The notes beneath the pieces are model-generated. The model worked only from the letters and a program-made list of their open reading frames with translations, was not told where the DNA came from and searched no databases. Of a DNA stretch of 12,468 bases, positions 1 to 7,642 are shown piece by piece (within the stretch, counting starts at the first letter, position 1; every line of letters begins with the position of its first letter). The translations under genes were made by a program, and so were the position numbers. Origin of the DNA: Caccovicinus sp051878975 (GTDB lineage: Bacteria; Bacillota; Clostridia; Lachnospirales; Lachnospiraceae); NCBI GenBank assembly GCA_051878975.1, contig JBJELD010000052.1:1-12468 (forward strand), in the 5' to 3' direction.

Positions 1-10
1 ATATCAAAGA

Positions 11-16
11 GAGGAA
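11..16 (+). promoter_or_regulatory. Ribosome binding site of the response regulator
   Basis: GAGGAA lies six bases before the ATG at 23 and twelve before a second in-frame ATG at 29. The spacing favours 23 as the start. Only 22 bases precede the gene, so its promoter and any upstream partner gene are outside the window. Confidence 0.6.
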
Positions 17-22
17 TCCGAT

Positions 23-703
23 ATGCTGATGCTGAAAATCCTGATCGTGGAGGATGACGAATCCATCCTGAATTTATATCAGATTATCCTGAAAAAAGAG
101 GGGTATGCGACGCTTACGGCCCACAACGGAGAAGAGGCCTGGAGGATTATGGAAACAGAACATGTCGATCTGGTCATTACCGATGTGATGATGCCGGTAA
201 TGGACGGCTATGAATTTGTGCGGACGATCCGGGAAAACAATCCTCTGCTCCCGGTTCTGATGATTACTGCAAAAGATGATTTTATGTCAAAAAGCATTGG
301 CTTTTCTCTGGGTACGGACGACTACATGACAAAGCCCATCGATCCGGGAGAAATGGTGCTGCGGGTAAACGCGCTGCTTCGACGGGCCAATATTGCCCAT
401 TCCAGGCGCTTAAGCTTTCATGATACACTGCTGGATTATGATTCTCTGGCTGTCACCTGCGGGGAAGAGACCATCACGCTCCCACCCAAAGAATTCTTTT
501 TATTATATAAGATGCTCTCCTATCCCAACAAAATTTTTACCAGAAGGCAGCTGATGGAAGAAATCTGGGGACTGGACAGCCAGTCTGATGTCCAGACTAT
601 CGACGTCCATGTCAACCGGCTCCGGCGGCGTTTCGAAAACAATCCGGACTTTGAAATATTGACCATCCGGGGGCTGGGCTATAAGGCGGTGGTCCGGCCA
701 TGA
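23..703 (+). CDS. OmpR/PhoB-family response regulator
   Basis: This is a 226-residue cytoplasmic transcription factor that receives phosphate from the histidine kinase encoded next to it. The receiver domain covers about residues 4-118: the acidic pair D11/D12, the phospho-acceptor D54 in a VITDVMMP context, the switch T82 and the conserved K104 before a proline are all present. A winged-helix DNA-binding domain follows at about 128-224, with the usual LPPKEFFLL opening and the VDVHVNRLRRR-type recognition helix region (here TIDVHVNRLRRR) and a GLGYK wing. Length and domain order are standard for the family. The stop codon overlaps the kinase start as ATGA, so the two are translationally coupled. 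The target genes cannot be told from the sequence. The neighbouring sugar cluster runs on the opposite strand and has its own RpiR regulator, so it need not be the target. Confidence 0.95.
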   Translation: MLMLKILIVEDDESILNLYQIILKKEGYATLTAHNGEEAWRIMETEHVDLVITDVMMPVMDGYEFVRTIRENNPLLPVLMITAKDDFMSKSIGFSLGTDDYMTKPIDPGEMVLRVNALLRRANIAHSRRLSFHDTLLDYDSLAVTCGEETITLPPKEFFLLYKMLSYPNKIFTRRQLMEEIWGLDSQSDVQTIDVHVNRLRRRFENNPDFEILTIRGLGYKAVVRP

Positions 704-1764
704 GAAATTTTCGTCTGTGGTTTCTGTTTGTCGCCATCATCTCGGCCGCCTGCCTTTCCGGCTTCTTTATTACCGGCTTCATTGCCTACGCCGGTATCCG
801 GATGCATTTAGTATCTTTAACGGCACCGTCCAGTCTGCTTCCCTTTCTCGGCATGTTTGTCTCGGCAGCCGTTATATCCTTAAGCCTTACGGTCGTTGCG
901 TCCCGGGTGTTCTTCCGCCCGATCCACGAACTGATTCAGGCCTTAAAAACAGTAGCAGGCGGAAACTTTCGTATCCGCCTGCCGGAAAATGCAAGATGGA
1001 AAGACATCCAGGAGATGAATGTCAACTTCAACCGAATGGTGAAGGAGCTGAATTCCATCGAGCTGCTTCAGTCTGATTTTATTCAGAATGTATCGCATGA
1101 GTTCAAAACACCACTTGTGGCGGTCGAAGGCTATGCATCCCTTTTATCTGCGTCTCCGCTTCCCGAAGAGCAGAAGGAATATGCCCGGCGCATTCTGGAA
1201 AGCAGCCAGAGACTTACCGCACTGACGGGAAGCATCCTTCTGCTTTCCAAGCTGGAAAACCAGCAGATCACGCCGGAACGGCACCGGTTTTCTCTCGATG
1301 AGCAGATCCGCTGCTGCATCCTCGCCATGGAACCGCTCTGGAGCCAGAAGAAGCTGGACATGGATATCGATCTGCAGGAGATCATGTACTACGGACACGC
1401 AGATCTTCTTGCCCATGTCTGGACCAATCTTCTTTCCAATGCGGTAAAATATACGCCCGAGGGAGGAACGATTTCTGTCAAGCTTTTGGAAACCGATGCC
1501 AGGATCCAGGTACTCGTCCAGGATACCGGCATCGGAATGAATGAGGAGGTACAAAAGCATATCTTTGACAAATTCTACCAGGGCGAGCAAAGCCGGAGCA
1601 CCGGTGGAAACGGTCTGGGACTTGCATTAGTCAAACGGATTCTTACTCTGTGCGGCGGAGCCATTGAAGTGGAAAGCCAGCCGGGAAAGGGATCGCTGTT
1701 TACCGTTCAGCTGCCTGCCTCTACTCCAGATTCGAGTGATTCCGATACATATCCTCGCTGGTGA
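700..1764 (+). CDS. Sensor histidine kinase with minimal extracellular loop
   Basis: This 354-residue membrane kinase is the partner of the preceding response regulator. Two hydrophobic segments, at about residues 7-31 and 46-68, are separated by only some 14 residues, so there is no room for a periplasmic or extracellular sensor domain. A HAMP linker (about 70-122) leads to the dimerisation domain with phospho-acceptor H133 in VSHEFKTPL. The ATPase domain shows the N box (N243 and N247, in TNLLSNAVKYTPEGG), the G1 box DTGIGM (275-280) and the G2 box GNGLGLAL (303-310). All catalytic motifs are intact. Architecture suggests sensing at or within the membrane, or through a partner protein (inference). 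The last 44 bases, which encode a polar tail after the ATPase fold, overlap the end of the convergent SIS gene on the other strand. Confidence 0.93.
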   Translation: MRNFRLWFLFVAIISAACLSGFFITGFIAYAGIRMHLVSLTAPSSLLPFLGMFVSAAVISLSLTVVASRVFFRPIHELIQALKTVAGGNFRIRLPENARWKDIQEMNVNFNRMVKELNSIELLQSDFIQNVSHEFKTPLVAVEGYASLLSASPLPEEQKEYARRILESSQRLTALTGSILLLSKLENQQITPERHRFSLDEQIRCCILAMEPLWSQKKLDMDIDLQEIMYYGHADLLAHVWTNLLSNAVKYTPEGGTISVKLLETDARIQVLVQDTGIGMNEEVQKHIFDKFYQGEQSRSTGGNGLGLALVKRILTLCGGAIEVESQPGKGSLFTVQLPASTPDSSDSDTYPRW

Positions 1765-2272
1765 TGTGATATGCCTCCATCAGGAACATCACCATAATAT
1801 CCAGAAGAATTCCCACACTCTGTTCAAACAGACTTCCCATGGGCTGGATGGAGGCCGCCGTCCGGTTTTGTTTGGATGATGCCTCGATCAGCAGGCTTTC
1901 GTCGCTGACTGCAGCCAGCGACGAGGCTGCATTGGCGGTGATCAGCAGAATCCGGACACCCATGTCATGGGCTTTCCTGGCATGCTCAACCAGTGACGGA
2001 GTTTCTCCGGAGGCGCTGCAGATAAACAGGATATCCTCCGGCGTGATCGCCGGCGTTGTCGGATCGCCCACAATCCGGGCTTCAAATCCCATCTGAATCA
2101 GCCGCATGGCAAAGCCTTCCACCTGAAGCCGGCTTCTTCCTGCCGCATCACAGAAGATCCGCCGGTCCTTCCGGATCTGTTCCGTCATCCGGCTGATCTT
2201 CTCCTGCGGAATTCCCGACAGGCTCTGATGCAGCTCTTTAAGCACTACATCTCTTATATTCTGTTCTGCCAT
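1721..2272 (-). CDS. SIS-domain sugar-phosphate isomerase, 6-phospho-3-hexuloisomerase (HxlB)-like
   Basis: The 183-residue protein is a single SIS domain of the length typical for 6-phospho-3-hexuloisomerase, which interconverts arabino-hex-3-ulose 6-phosphate and fructose 6-phosphate. Family-like motifs are an AGRSR phosphosugar-binding turn (44-48), VGDPTTPAI (68-75 region), SASGET (86-91) and PMGSLFE (144-150), whose glutamate (E150) is the likely catalytic base by comparison with the known family. It is the last gene of the - strand sugar cluster and starts four bases after the permease stop. AGGAAAGG inside the permease end serves as ribosome binding site. In the ribulose monophosphate pathway this enzyme is paired with, or fused to, 3-hexulose-6-phosphate synthase; none is seen here, and an Rpe-type barrel sits upstream in the same cluster. 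The real substrate may therefore differ. The 3' end overlaps the convergent kinase gene by 44 bp. Confidence 0.85.
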   Translation of the reverse strand: MAEQNIRDVVLKELHQSLSGIPQEKISRMTEQIRKDRRIFCDAAGRSRLQVEGFAMRLIQMGFEARIVGDPTTPAITPEDILFICSASGETPSLVEHARKAHDMGVRILLITANAASSLAAVSDESLLIEASSKQNRTAASIQPMGSLFEQSVGILLDIMVMFLMEAYHITSEDMYRNHSNLE

Positions 2273-2276
2273 ATTC

Positions 2277-3278
2277 TCACGCCTTTCCTGCCAATTTTGC
2301 CTTTAAAGCCGTAAATGGAGAATTGCCGGACTTAATGAAATCAATATATACCGCGATCAGGATTACAATGCCCTGTACCACATACTGCCAGGAAGAATCA
2401 ATGCCCAGCAGGTTCATTCCGTTATTCAGAACACCGATGATAATAACACCGATGACCGTACCGGAAATGCTGCCCTTTCCGCCGCTCATGCTGGTTCCGC
2501 CAAGTACTACTGCTGCAATCGCATCCATCTCTGCGCTCTGCCCCATTACCATGGTTGCAGAGAAGGTTCTTCCTACGGTCCAGACACCGGCCAGAGAAGC
2601 CAGAAGGCCGCTGAAAACAAACACGAACAGCGTAACCCGCTTCGTATTGATACCGGAGTATTCCGCTGCGGTCTTATTTCCTCCGGTTGCATAAATGTGC
2701 TTTCCCAACTGCGTCCGGTTCAAAATAAAGGAGCAGACAGCCACAACGGCAATGATCAGAAACAGCTGAACCGGAATGCCCAGGATCTTTCCCTTGCCCC
2801 AGAAGGTATAAGCATCATCCATTACCGAAATGGTCTGTGCATTGGTGTAAATTCGTGCAATACCGCGGCCGATATTCATGGTTGCCAGCGTTACGATAAA
2901 GGCCGGGATCGTGGTACGGGAAACGATAAATCCATTGAACAGACCGACCAGCGTACCGCAGAAGATACCGATCAGAATGCCCACCGGAACCGGCAGCCCG
3001 ACCCAGGTCACCATTCCGGCACTGATACAGCCGGAAATTGCAATCACAGAGCCAACTGAAAGATCGATTCCGCCAAGCAGAATGATAAAGGTCATTCCGC
3101 AGGCCAGATACAGATTAATGGAAATCTGGCGCACGACGTTAAAGAAGTTTGTAACCGTTGCAAATTTATCGGTCATAACTGACAATCCGATGCAAAGAAT
3201 CAGCAATCCCACAAGAATGCCTAAATTCGATTTTAACATACGGGCAATGGACTGCCCTGCATTACTTTTTTTCTTCAT
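2277..3278 (-). CDS. Sugar ABC transporter permease, RbsC/BPD_transp_2 family
   Basis: This 333-residue polytopic membrane protein forms the channel of a ribose/galactose-type importer; one gene is expected to supply both copies of a homodimer. Hydrophobic helices run through most of the chain, for example about 19-36, 53-70, 74-90, 97-118, 170-186, 216-234 and 300-314. Family landmarks are GMTFIILLGGIDLSVGS (61-77), GGNKTAAEYSGI (199-210), and LGGTSMSGGKGSISG (259-273), the cytoplasmic loop that meets the ATPase. AGGAGG, which shares bases with the ATPase stop codon, lies just before the ATG, so the two genes are tightly coupled. Transport direction (import) follows from the binding protein in the same operon. 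The sugar cannot be deduced from the permease. Confidence 0.93.
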   Translation of the reverse strand: MKKKSNAGQSIARMLKSNLGILVGLLILCIGLSVMTDKFATVTNFFNVVRQISINLYLACGMTFIILLGGIDLSVGSVIAISGCISAGMVTWVGLPVPVGILIGIFCGTLVGLFNGFIVSRTTIPAFIVTLATMNIGRGIARIYTNAQTISVMDDAYTFWGKGKILGIPVQLFLIIAVVAVCSFILNRTQLGKHIYATGGNKTAAEYSGINTKRVTLFVFVFSGLLASLAGVWTVGRTFSATMVMGQSAEMDAIAAVVLGGTSMSGGKGSISGTVIGVIIIGVLNNGMNLLGIDSSWQYVVQGIVILIAVYIDFIKSGNSPFTALKAKLAGKA

Positions 3279-3287
3279 GGCTTCCTC

Positions 3288-4781
3288 CTACACTTCCTTT
3301 GTTGCCAGCGCCATAATGCGCTCCTGCGTAAATTCACTTCGTTCCAGTACTCCCGTGGTACGTCCCTGATTCATGACCACGATCCGGTCACACATATTGA
3401 TCAGTTCCGGCATTTCCGAGGAGATAAAGATTACCGACAGTCCCTGGGCCGTCAGACGGTCGATCAGATGGTAGATATCGGATTTCGTCTTGACATCGAT
3501 ACCGCGGGTCGGCTCATCCAGAATCAAAATGCTCTTCGTAGCCAGCAGCCAACGGCTGATGATCACCTTCTGCTGATTTCCGCCGCTGAGACGCTCGATC
3601 GGCTGCTCCAATCCGGCATATTTGGTCTGCATCACCGCATTCACATACTTTTCCGTCAGTTCGATCTCTTTGCTGCGGTCGTAGCTTCCATGCTTCATAA
3701 ATTCATCCAGGACCTCGATCGTCGCATTAAACCGGATTCCCTGAATTCCAAATATGCCTTCTTTTTTCCGGTCCTCCGGAACCAGTCCGATTCCATAATT
3801 CATGGCGTCCTTTACACGGTCGATCCGTACCTCCTGTCCTTTGAAAACGATTTTTCCCCTGGTTTTCTTTCTCAGTCCAAAGATGCAGGTCATGGTTTCC
3901 GTACGGCCGGAGCCAACCAGACCGGAAAAGCCCAGGACCTCGCCTTTGTGCAGTTCAAAGGATGCGTCCTTTACTTCCCGGCCGGAGGCCAGGTGCTCCA
4001 CCTTCAGAATCACTTCATCGGAGGCATGATTGTGCTTGTCATACAGATCTCCAAGCGCACGTCCTACCATCAGTGCCACCAGCTTGTCATGATCCGTTTC
4101 TTTTGTCACAACGGTGTCAATGTATTCGCCGTCCCGCATGATCGTAATCCGGTCCGAAATTTCATCCAGCTCCGACATCCGGTGGCTGATATAGATAATT
4201 CCCACGCCGTCCTTTTTCAGCCGGCGGATCACCCGGAACAATACCTCCGTTTCATTGTCCGTCAGGGAGGAGGTCGGCTCGTCCATTACAATGACCTTGC
4301 TTCCGAAGGAAACTGCCCTGGTAATCTCGATCATCTGCTGCTGGGCGATGTTTAAATCGCCCACCAGATCAGTCGGTTTTAAGTCCAGTCCCATATCTTT
4401 CAGGAACTTTTCCGTGTCCGTTTCCATTTTTTTCACATCCAGAACACCGCTCTTTGTCTTAGGCTCCTGGCCCAGGAAAATATTTTCCGCGATGGTCATG
4501 TACGGAATCAGCATCAGCTCCTGATGGATGACGCGGATTCCCTGCCGTTTGGCACTTTCCACTCCGTTAATCTCAATTTTCTTTCCTTCCAAATAAATCT
4601 CGCCGCTGTCCTTCGTGTATGCACCGCCCAGAATCTTGATCAGCGTCGATTTTCCGGCTCCATTTTCGCCCAGCAGAGCATGGACCTCTCCGGCACGCAC
4701 TTCCAGCCTGACTCCCTTTAAGACCTTTACATCCGAAAAGGATTTGCATATCTGTTCCATCCGAAGCAAACTCTGTTCCAT
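3288..4781 (-). CDS. Sugar ABC transporter ATP-binding protein, RbsA/MglA type
   Basis: The 497-residue protein carries two fused ATPase domains, the standard form for ribose/galactose-type importers. Domain 1 (about 5-245) has an intact Walker A GENGAGKST (38-46), a relaxed signature NIAQQQM (144-150), Walker B VIVMDEPT (163-170) and the switch histidine H200. Domain 2 (about 257-495) has a degenerate Walker A, GLVGSGRTE (287-295) with arginine in place of lysine, followed by a good signature LSGGNQQK (398-405) and Walker B LILDEPT (419-425). Asymmetry of this kind is usual in the family. AAGGAG six bases before the ATG at 4781 fixes the start. It lies 75 bp after the binding-protein gene and 9 bp before the permease. 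It energises import at the inner face of the membrane. Confidence 0.94.
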   Translation of the reverse strand: MEQSLLRMEQICKSFSDVKVLKGVRLEVRAGEVHALLGENGAGKSTLIKILGGAYTKDSGEIYLEGKKIEINGVESAKRQGIRVIHQELMLIPYMTIAENIFLGQEPKTKSGVLDVKKMETDTEKFLKDMGLDLKPTDLVGDLNIAQQQMIEITRAVSFGSKVIVMDEPTSSLTDNETEVLFRVIRRLKKDGVGIIYISHRMSELDEISDRITIMRDGEYIDTVVTKETDHDKLVALMVGRALGDLYDKHNHASDEVILKVEHLASGREVKDASFELHKGEVLGFSGLVGSGRTETMTCIFGLRKKTRGKIVFKGQEVRIDRVKDAMNYGIGLVPEDRKKEGIFGIQGIRFNATIEVLDEFMKHGSYDRSKEIELTEKYVNAVMQTKYAGLEQPIERLSGGNQQKVIISRWLLATKSILILDEPTRGIDVKTKSDIYHLIDRLTAQGLSVIFISSEMPELINMCDRIVVMNQGRTTGVLERSEFTQERIMALATKEV

Positions 4782-4818
4782 ATTCTTCTCCTTCCGATCG
4801 TTTTCTCCCTCCGAAAGA

Positions 4819-4833
4819 GGGCACGTTTCCTGC
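4819..4833 (-). other. Small hairpin between binding-protein and ATPase genes
   Basis: On the - strand, CCCTC and GAGGG flank a five-base loop, a few bases before the ATPase ribosome binding site; this is a small stem with no T run, so not a terminator. Nearby, the 9-mer GGCTGGCAG at the end of the binding-protein gene recurs about 30 bases downstream. Such elements between binding-protein and ATPase genes often set unequal expression, but here that is only inference from position. Confidence 0.25.
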
Positions 4834-4856
4834 CAGCCGTTGATGCAGAGGAAATC

Positions 4857-5918
4857 CTACTGCCAGCCATCCATGTAATCGGAAACATTGGTGATGTCAA
4901 TGCAAAATACCGGCACATTGATCTGGCTGGATTCCAGCGTCTCGCCGTTTAACAGCTTGACGGCGGTATCATAGCAGGTTTCGCCCATCTTGATCGGAGA
5001 CTGCGCAGCGGTCATCTTGTAAATGCTTCCCTCCTGAGCAATCACTTTCTTCGCATCCGGGTTTCCGTCTACACCGTAGATTGCCACATCTGCATCTGCG
5101 ATCGTACAGGCTGCATAAGCACCCATTCCGGCCTGGTCATTGATGGAGAAAATCGCCGTCAGATCCGGATGTGCCTGGAGAATATCGCTGGTGATGTCCT
5201 GACCTTTTTCAACCGTTCCTTCTGCATCAAAGGTTGCCACGACTTCAAAGCCATGGCCCTCGATCGTCTCCAGGAAGCCGTTTTCACGATCCAGGCAGGC
5301 GCTGTTGGCCGGATAATTCAGAACCGCGATCTCGCCGCCGTCTGGAAAATCTTCTATCAGAGCCTCAGCACAGAGTACGCCGGCCTGCACGTTGTCCGTC
5401 GCCACGTATGCATCTACCAGCTCCAGCTTTGCCACAGAAGAGTCGAAGTTGATGATTGGAATGCCGGCCTCATTTAAAAGCTCCAGCGCCGGAGTGACGG
5501 CGTCACGGTCTACCGGATTCAGAAATACAGCGTCCACACCCTGTGTAATGAAATCCTCCACGATCTGAATCTGCTTGGCGCTGTCCTGCTCCGCATTTAC
5601 AATGACCGTGCTGTTTCCGTCCGCTTCCGCTGCCCTGGTAATGGAGGAGGCAATGGTTTTGAAGAAATCCGACTCCGTCCAGTAAGTAATGCCGAAGGTC
5701 TTTCCTCCTGCCGCACTGCTGGCTGCACCTTCTCCCGCATGTTCCTTTCCGCTTTCCGCAGTGCTTCCGGACTCACTGCCCGCTCCGGCTGCTGTAGTAT
5801 CGGCAGGAGCTGCCGCCTCTTTCGTGCCGGAGCTTCCGTTGGAGCATGCTGTAGAAGCTGCTGCCACAGCGATGGTCATCATGATTGCTGCTGTTCTCAT
5901 CCATTTTGTTCTTTTCAT
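4857..5918 (-). CDS. Sugar-binding lipoprotein of ABC importer (RbsB/Peripla_BP_4 family)
   Basis: This 353-residue solute-binding protein captures the sugar outside the membrane. The N-terminus is a lipoprotein signal: positive MKRTKWMR, a hydrophobic stretch, and a lipobox ending in ASTAC, with C25 as the lipid-modified residue. A low-complexity Ala/Ser/Gly/Glu linker of about 48 residues (26-73) tethers the bilobal domain, which begins at FGITYW. Typical RbsB-family features are ATDNVQAGVL, CLDRENGF, INDQAGMGAYAA and GVDGNPDAKK, the last two lying in the second lobe and hinge region. I chose the ATG at 5918 because AAAGGGG sits nine bases before it; an upstream in-frame ATG at 5942 has no such site and would add eight residues before the signal peptide. 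It precedes the ATPase and permease genes and follows a 194-bp structured leader. Confidence 0.92.
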   Translation of the reverse strand: MKRTKWMRTAAIMMTIAVAAASTACSNGSSGTKEAAAPADTTAAGAGSESGSTAESGKEHAGEGAASSAAGGKTFGITYWTESDFFKTIASSITRAAEADGNSTVIVNAEQDSAKQIQIVEDFITQGVDAVFLNPVDRDAVTPALELLNEAGIPIINFDSSVAKLELVDAYVATDNVQAGVLCAEALIEDFPDGGEIAVLNYPANSACLDRENGFLETIEGHGFEVVATFDAEGTVEKGQDITSDILQAHPDLTAIFSINDQAGMGAYAACTIADADVAIYGVDGNPDAKKVIAQEGSIYKMTAAQSPIKMGETCYDTAVKLLNGETLESSQINVPVFCIDITNVSDYMDGWQ

Positions 5919-6112
5919 AATTGGTTTCCCCTTTCTTCTCATAAGCCGTTTTGTACGGCAAAATTTGCATAATCTTTTCCTTTTTCCCTGTTTCTTCCTA
6001 ACTTTTCCTTATTTTTGGCGTACTTTAAGAAGGGGTCGGAAAAATCATGGTCCGATCGTCTTGCTTTTCGTCATGTTACATTCTGAACCTTCTTAAAATA
6101 TACACGGAATGA
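5919..6112 (-). promoter_or_regulatory. Structured leader between kinase and binding-protein genes
   Basis: This 194-bp gap is long for the cluster and contains several inverted repeats. A perfect 10-bp pair, TTTAAGAAGG (6024-6033) and CCTTCTTAAA (6088-6097), encloses 54 bases that themselves hold TCGGA/TCCGA (6036-6040, 6051-6055). CGGAAT/ATTCCG (6105-6120) spans the kinase stop codon. GCCGT/ACGGC (5945-5959) lies about 30 bases before the binding-protein start. A purine-rich tract separates these from the start. No convincing promoter or T-rich terminator is visible. It could be an mRNA processing or stabilising element that raises binding-protein output, an operator region, or an unrecognised regulatory RNA. 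Confidence 0.45.
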
Positions 6113-7642
6113 TTATTCCGCCAGATCATAGAGAGCATCAAAATCCTGGATCATATGCTCATAGAAACGGTCATAGACCTTGTGGTATTTTCGGTAAATT
6201 GCTGTTTCGTCCGCATTCGGTCCGGTTACCTGTCCGCATCCGGCAAACGTTTTGCTGGTCTTCCGGACATCTTCAAAGACGCCGGCTCCTACGCCCGCAA
6301 GAATAGCCGCCCCATAAGCGGGGCCTTCCTCCTGCACCAGACGAACCACATCACATTCATAGAGATCAGCCATGATCTGCCTCCATACCGGATTTTTGCT
6401 TCCGCCTCCGCAGACCCGCATTTCCTTTACATGAACGCCCAGCTCCTTCAGAATCTGATTGCAGTCCGCAAGAGAATACGTAATGCCTTCCATGATAGAC
6501 CGGAGAAGATGAGCCGGTGTATGAAGTGCAGTCAGTCCCACAAAGGCTCCGCGGCATTTCGGATTCATGTGCGGCGTCCGCTCTCCCATCAGAAACGGAA
6601 GATAAATCAGACGATCGCTGCCCGGCAGAATGGCTGCCGTTTCCTGATTGATCCGCTCGTAAATGCTTTCCCCGTTTTCCTCCGCCTTCTTCATCAGACC
6701 CTGGCAGAAATTTTCCTTGAACCATTCTACCGAAAGTCCGGCCGCCTGCGGGCCTCCCATGGTAAACCAGGCGCCCGGCACTGAGCTGCAGCACAGATGC
6801 AGGCTTCCTTCCGGAATCGGGATGTACCGGTCCATGGCAGTGTACACCAGTGCGGATGTCCCCAGACTGGTAAAGGCATCTCCGTCCATGACCACTCCGG
6901 TTCCGACCGCAGCGGCTGCATTATCTGCGGAGCCGGCAGTCACCGGTACGCCTGCCTGCAGGCCGCACTGCGCTGCAATCTCCGGGAGGATATATCCGGT
7001 CACATCCCTGGACTCATAAACCGTGCCAAGCAGACCACGGTCAATCTCCAGCGCCTGCAGCACCTCATCCGACCAGCAGCGGTTTTTCACATCCAGAAGC
7101 TGCATTCCGGAGGCATCCGATACATCCGTTGCCAGCGCCCCGGTCAGCGCATACCGCACATAATCCTTCGGAAGAAGAATACGGCGGCATTTTGCAAAGC
7201 GCTCCGGTTCATGCTCCCGCACCCACAGGATCTTGGCTGCCGTCCACGCGGCAATCGGAGGATTGGCTGTAATCTCCAGCCATTTTTCGGCAGGAAGCCG
7301 TTTTTCCATCTCCGCAGTCTGCTCATGTGAACGCTGATCGCACCAGATAATGGAACGGCCGATCGGCTTTCCATCTTCATCCAGCATCACCAGCCCATGC
7401 ATCTGACCAGAAAGCCCGATTCCGCTGACCGCTTCCTTCGGTATGCCGGATTTTTCCATGACTTCTTTTAATGTATCCAGCGCAGCACGTTTCCAGTCCT
7501 CCGGATCCTGCTCCGCCCAGCCGTTCTGCGGCTGATACAGCGGATAGGCTCTGGTCGCCTGCGCTGCAACCGTTCCCTTTTCATCCATCAGAATCGTCTT
7601 GGTCGCACTGGTTCCCACGTCGATTCCTATCAAATATCTCAT
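6113..7642 (-). CDS. FGGY-family carbohydrate kinase, xylulokinase-like
   Basis: The 509-residue cytoplasmic enzyme transfers phosphate from ATP to a sugar, most likely a ketose. Domain 1 (about 1-245) opens with the nucleotide-binding GIDVGTSATKT (6-16), and has SGQMHG (78-83), whose Met-His pair contacts xylulose in the xylulokinase group, and a WCDQR motif (100-104). The catalytic aspartate is D240 in GSADNAAAAVGTG. Domain 2 (about 255-450) carries SLGTSALV (259-266) and the adenine-site CGGGSKNPVW (411-420). Length matches xylulokinases. The first codon overlaps the epimerase stop as ATGA, giving translational coupling. Related FGGY kinases act on several pentuloses and hexuloses, and the epimerase and HxlB-like isomerase beside it argue against simple xylose use; there is no xylose isomerase here. 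I therefore leave the symbol blank. Confidence 0.9.
   Translation of the reverse strand: MRYLIGIDVGTSATKTILMDEKGTVAAQATRAYPLYQPQNGWAEQDPEDWKRAALDTLKEVMEKSGIPKEAVSGIGLSGQMHGLVMLDEDGKPIGRSIIWCDQRSHEQTAEMEKRLPAEKWLEITANPPIAAWTAAKILWVREHEPERFAKCRRILLPKDYVRYALTGALATDVSDASGMQLLDVKNRCWSDEVLQALEIDRGLLGTVYESRDVTGYILPEIAAQCGLQAGVPVTAGSADNAAAAVGTGVVMDGDAFTSLGTSALVYTAMDRYIPIPEGSLHLCCSSVPGAWFTMGGPQAAGLSVEWFKENFCQGLMKKAEENGESIYERINQETAAILPGSDRLIYLPFLMGERTPHMNPKCRGAFVGLTALHTPAHLLRSIMEGITYSLADCNQILKELGVHVKEMRVCGGGSKNPVWRQIMADLYECDVVRLVQEEGPAYGAAILAGVGAGVFEDVRKTSKTFAGCGQVTGPNADETAIYRKYHKVYDRFYEHMIQDFDALYDLAE

Noticed and set aside
3889..3926. Loss of function in the second ATPase domain because its Walker A lysine is arginine
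   Set aside because: A degenerate second site is usual in RbsA/MglA-type proteins, and the rest of the domain is intact.
3468..4355. Long + strand frame of 295 residues opposite the ABC ATPase
   Set aside because: It is antisense to a gene with all family motifs, shows no domain of its own and has no start signal.
4829..4868. GGCTGGCAG twice at the end of the binding-protein gene as a partial gene duplication
   Set aside because: The match covers only about 15 bases (some 12 identical), which is too short to separate duplication from chance.
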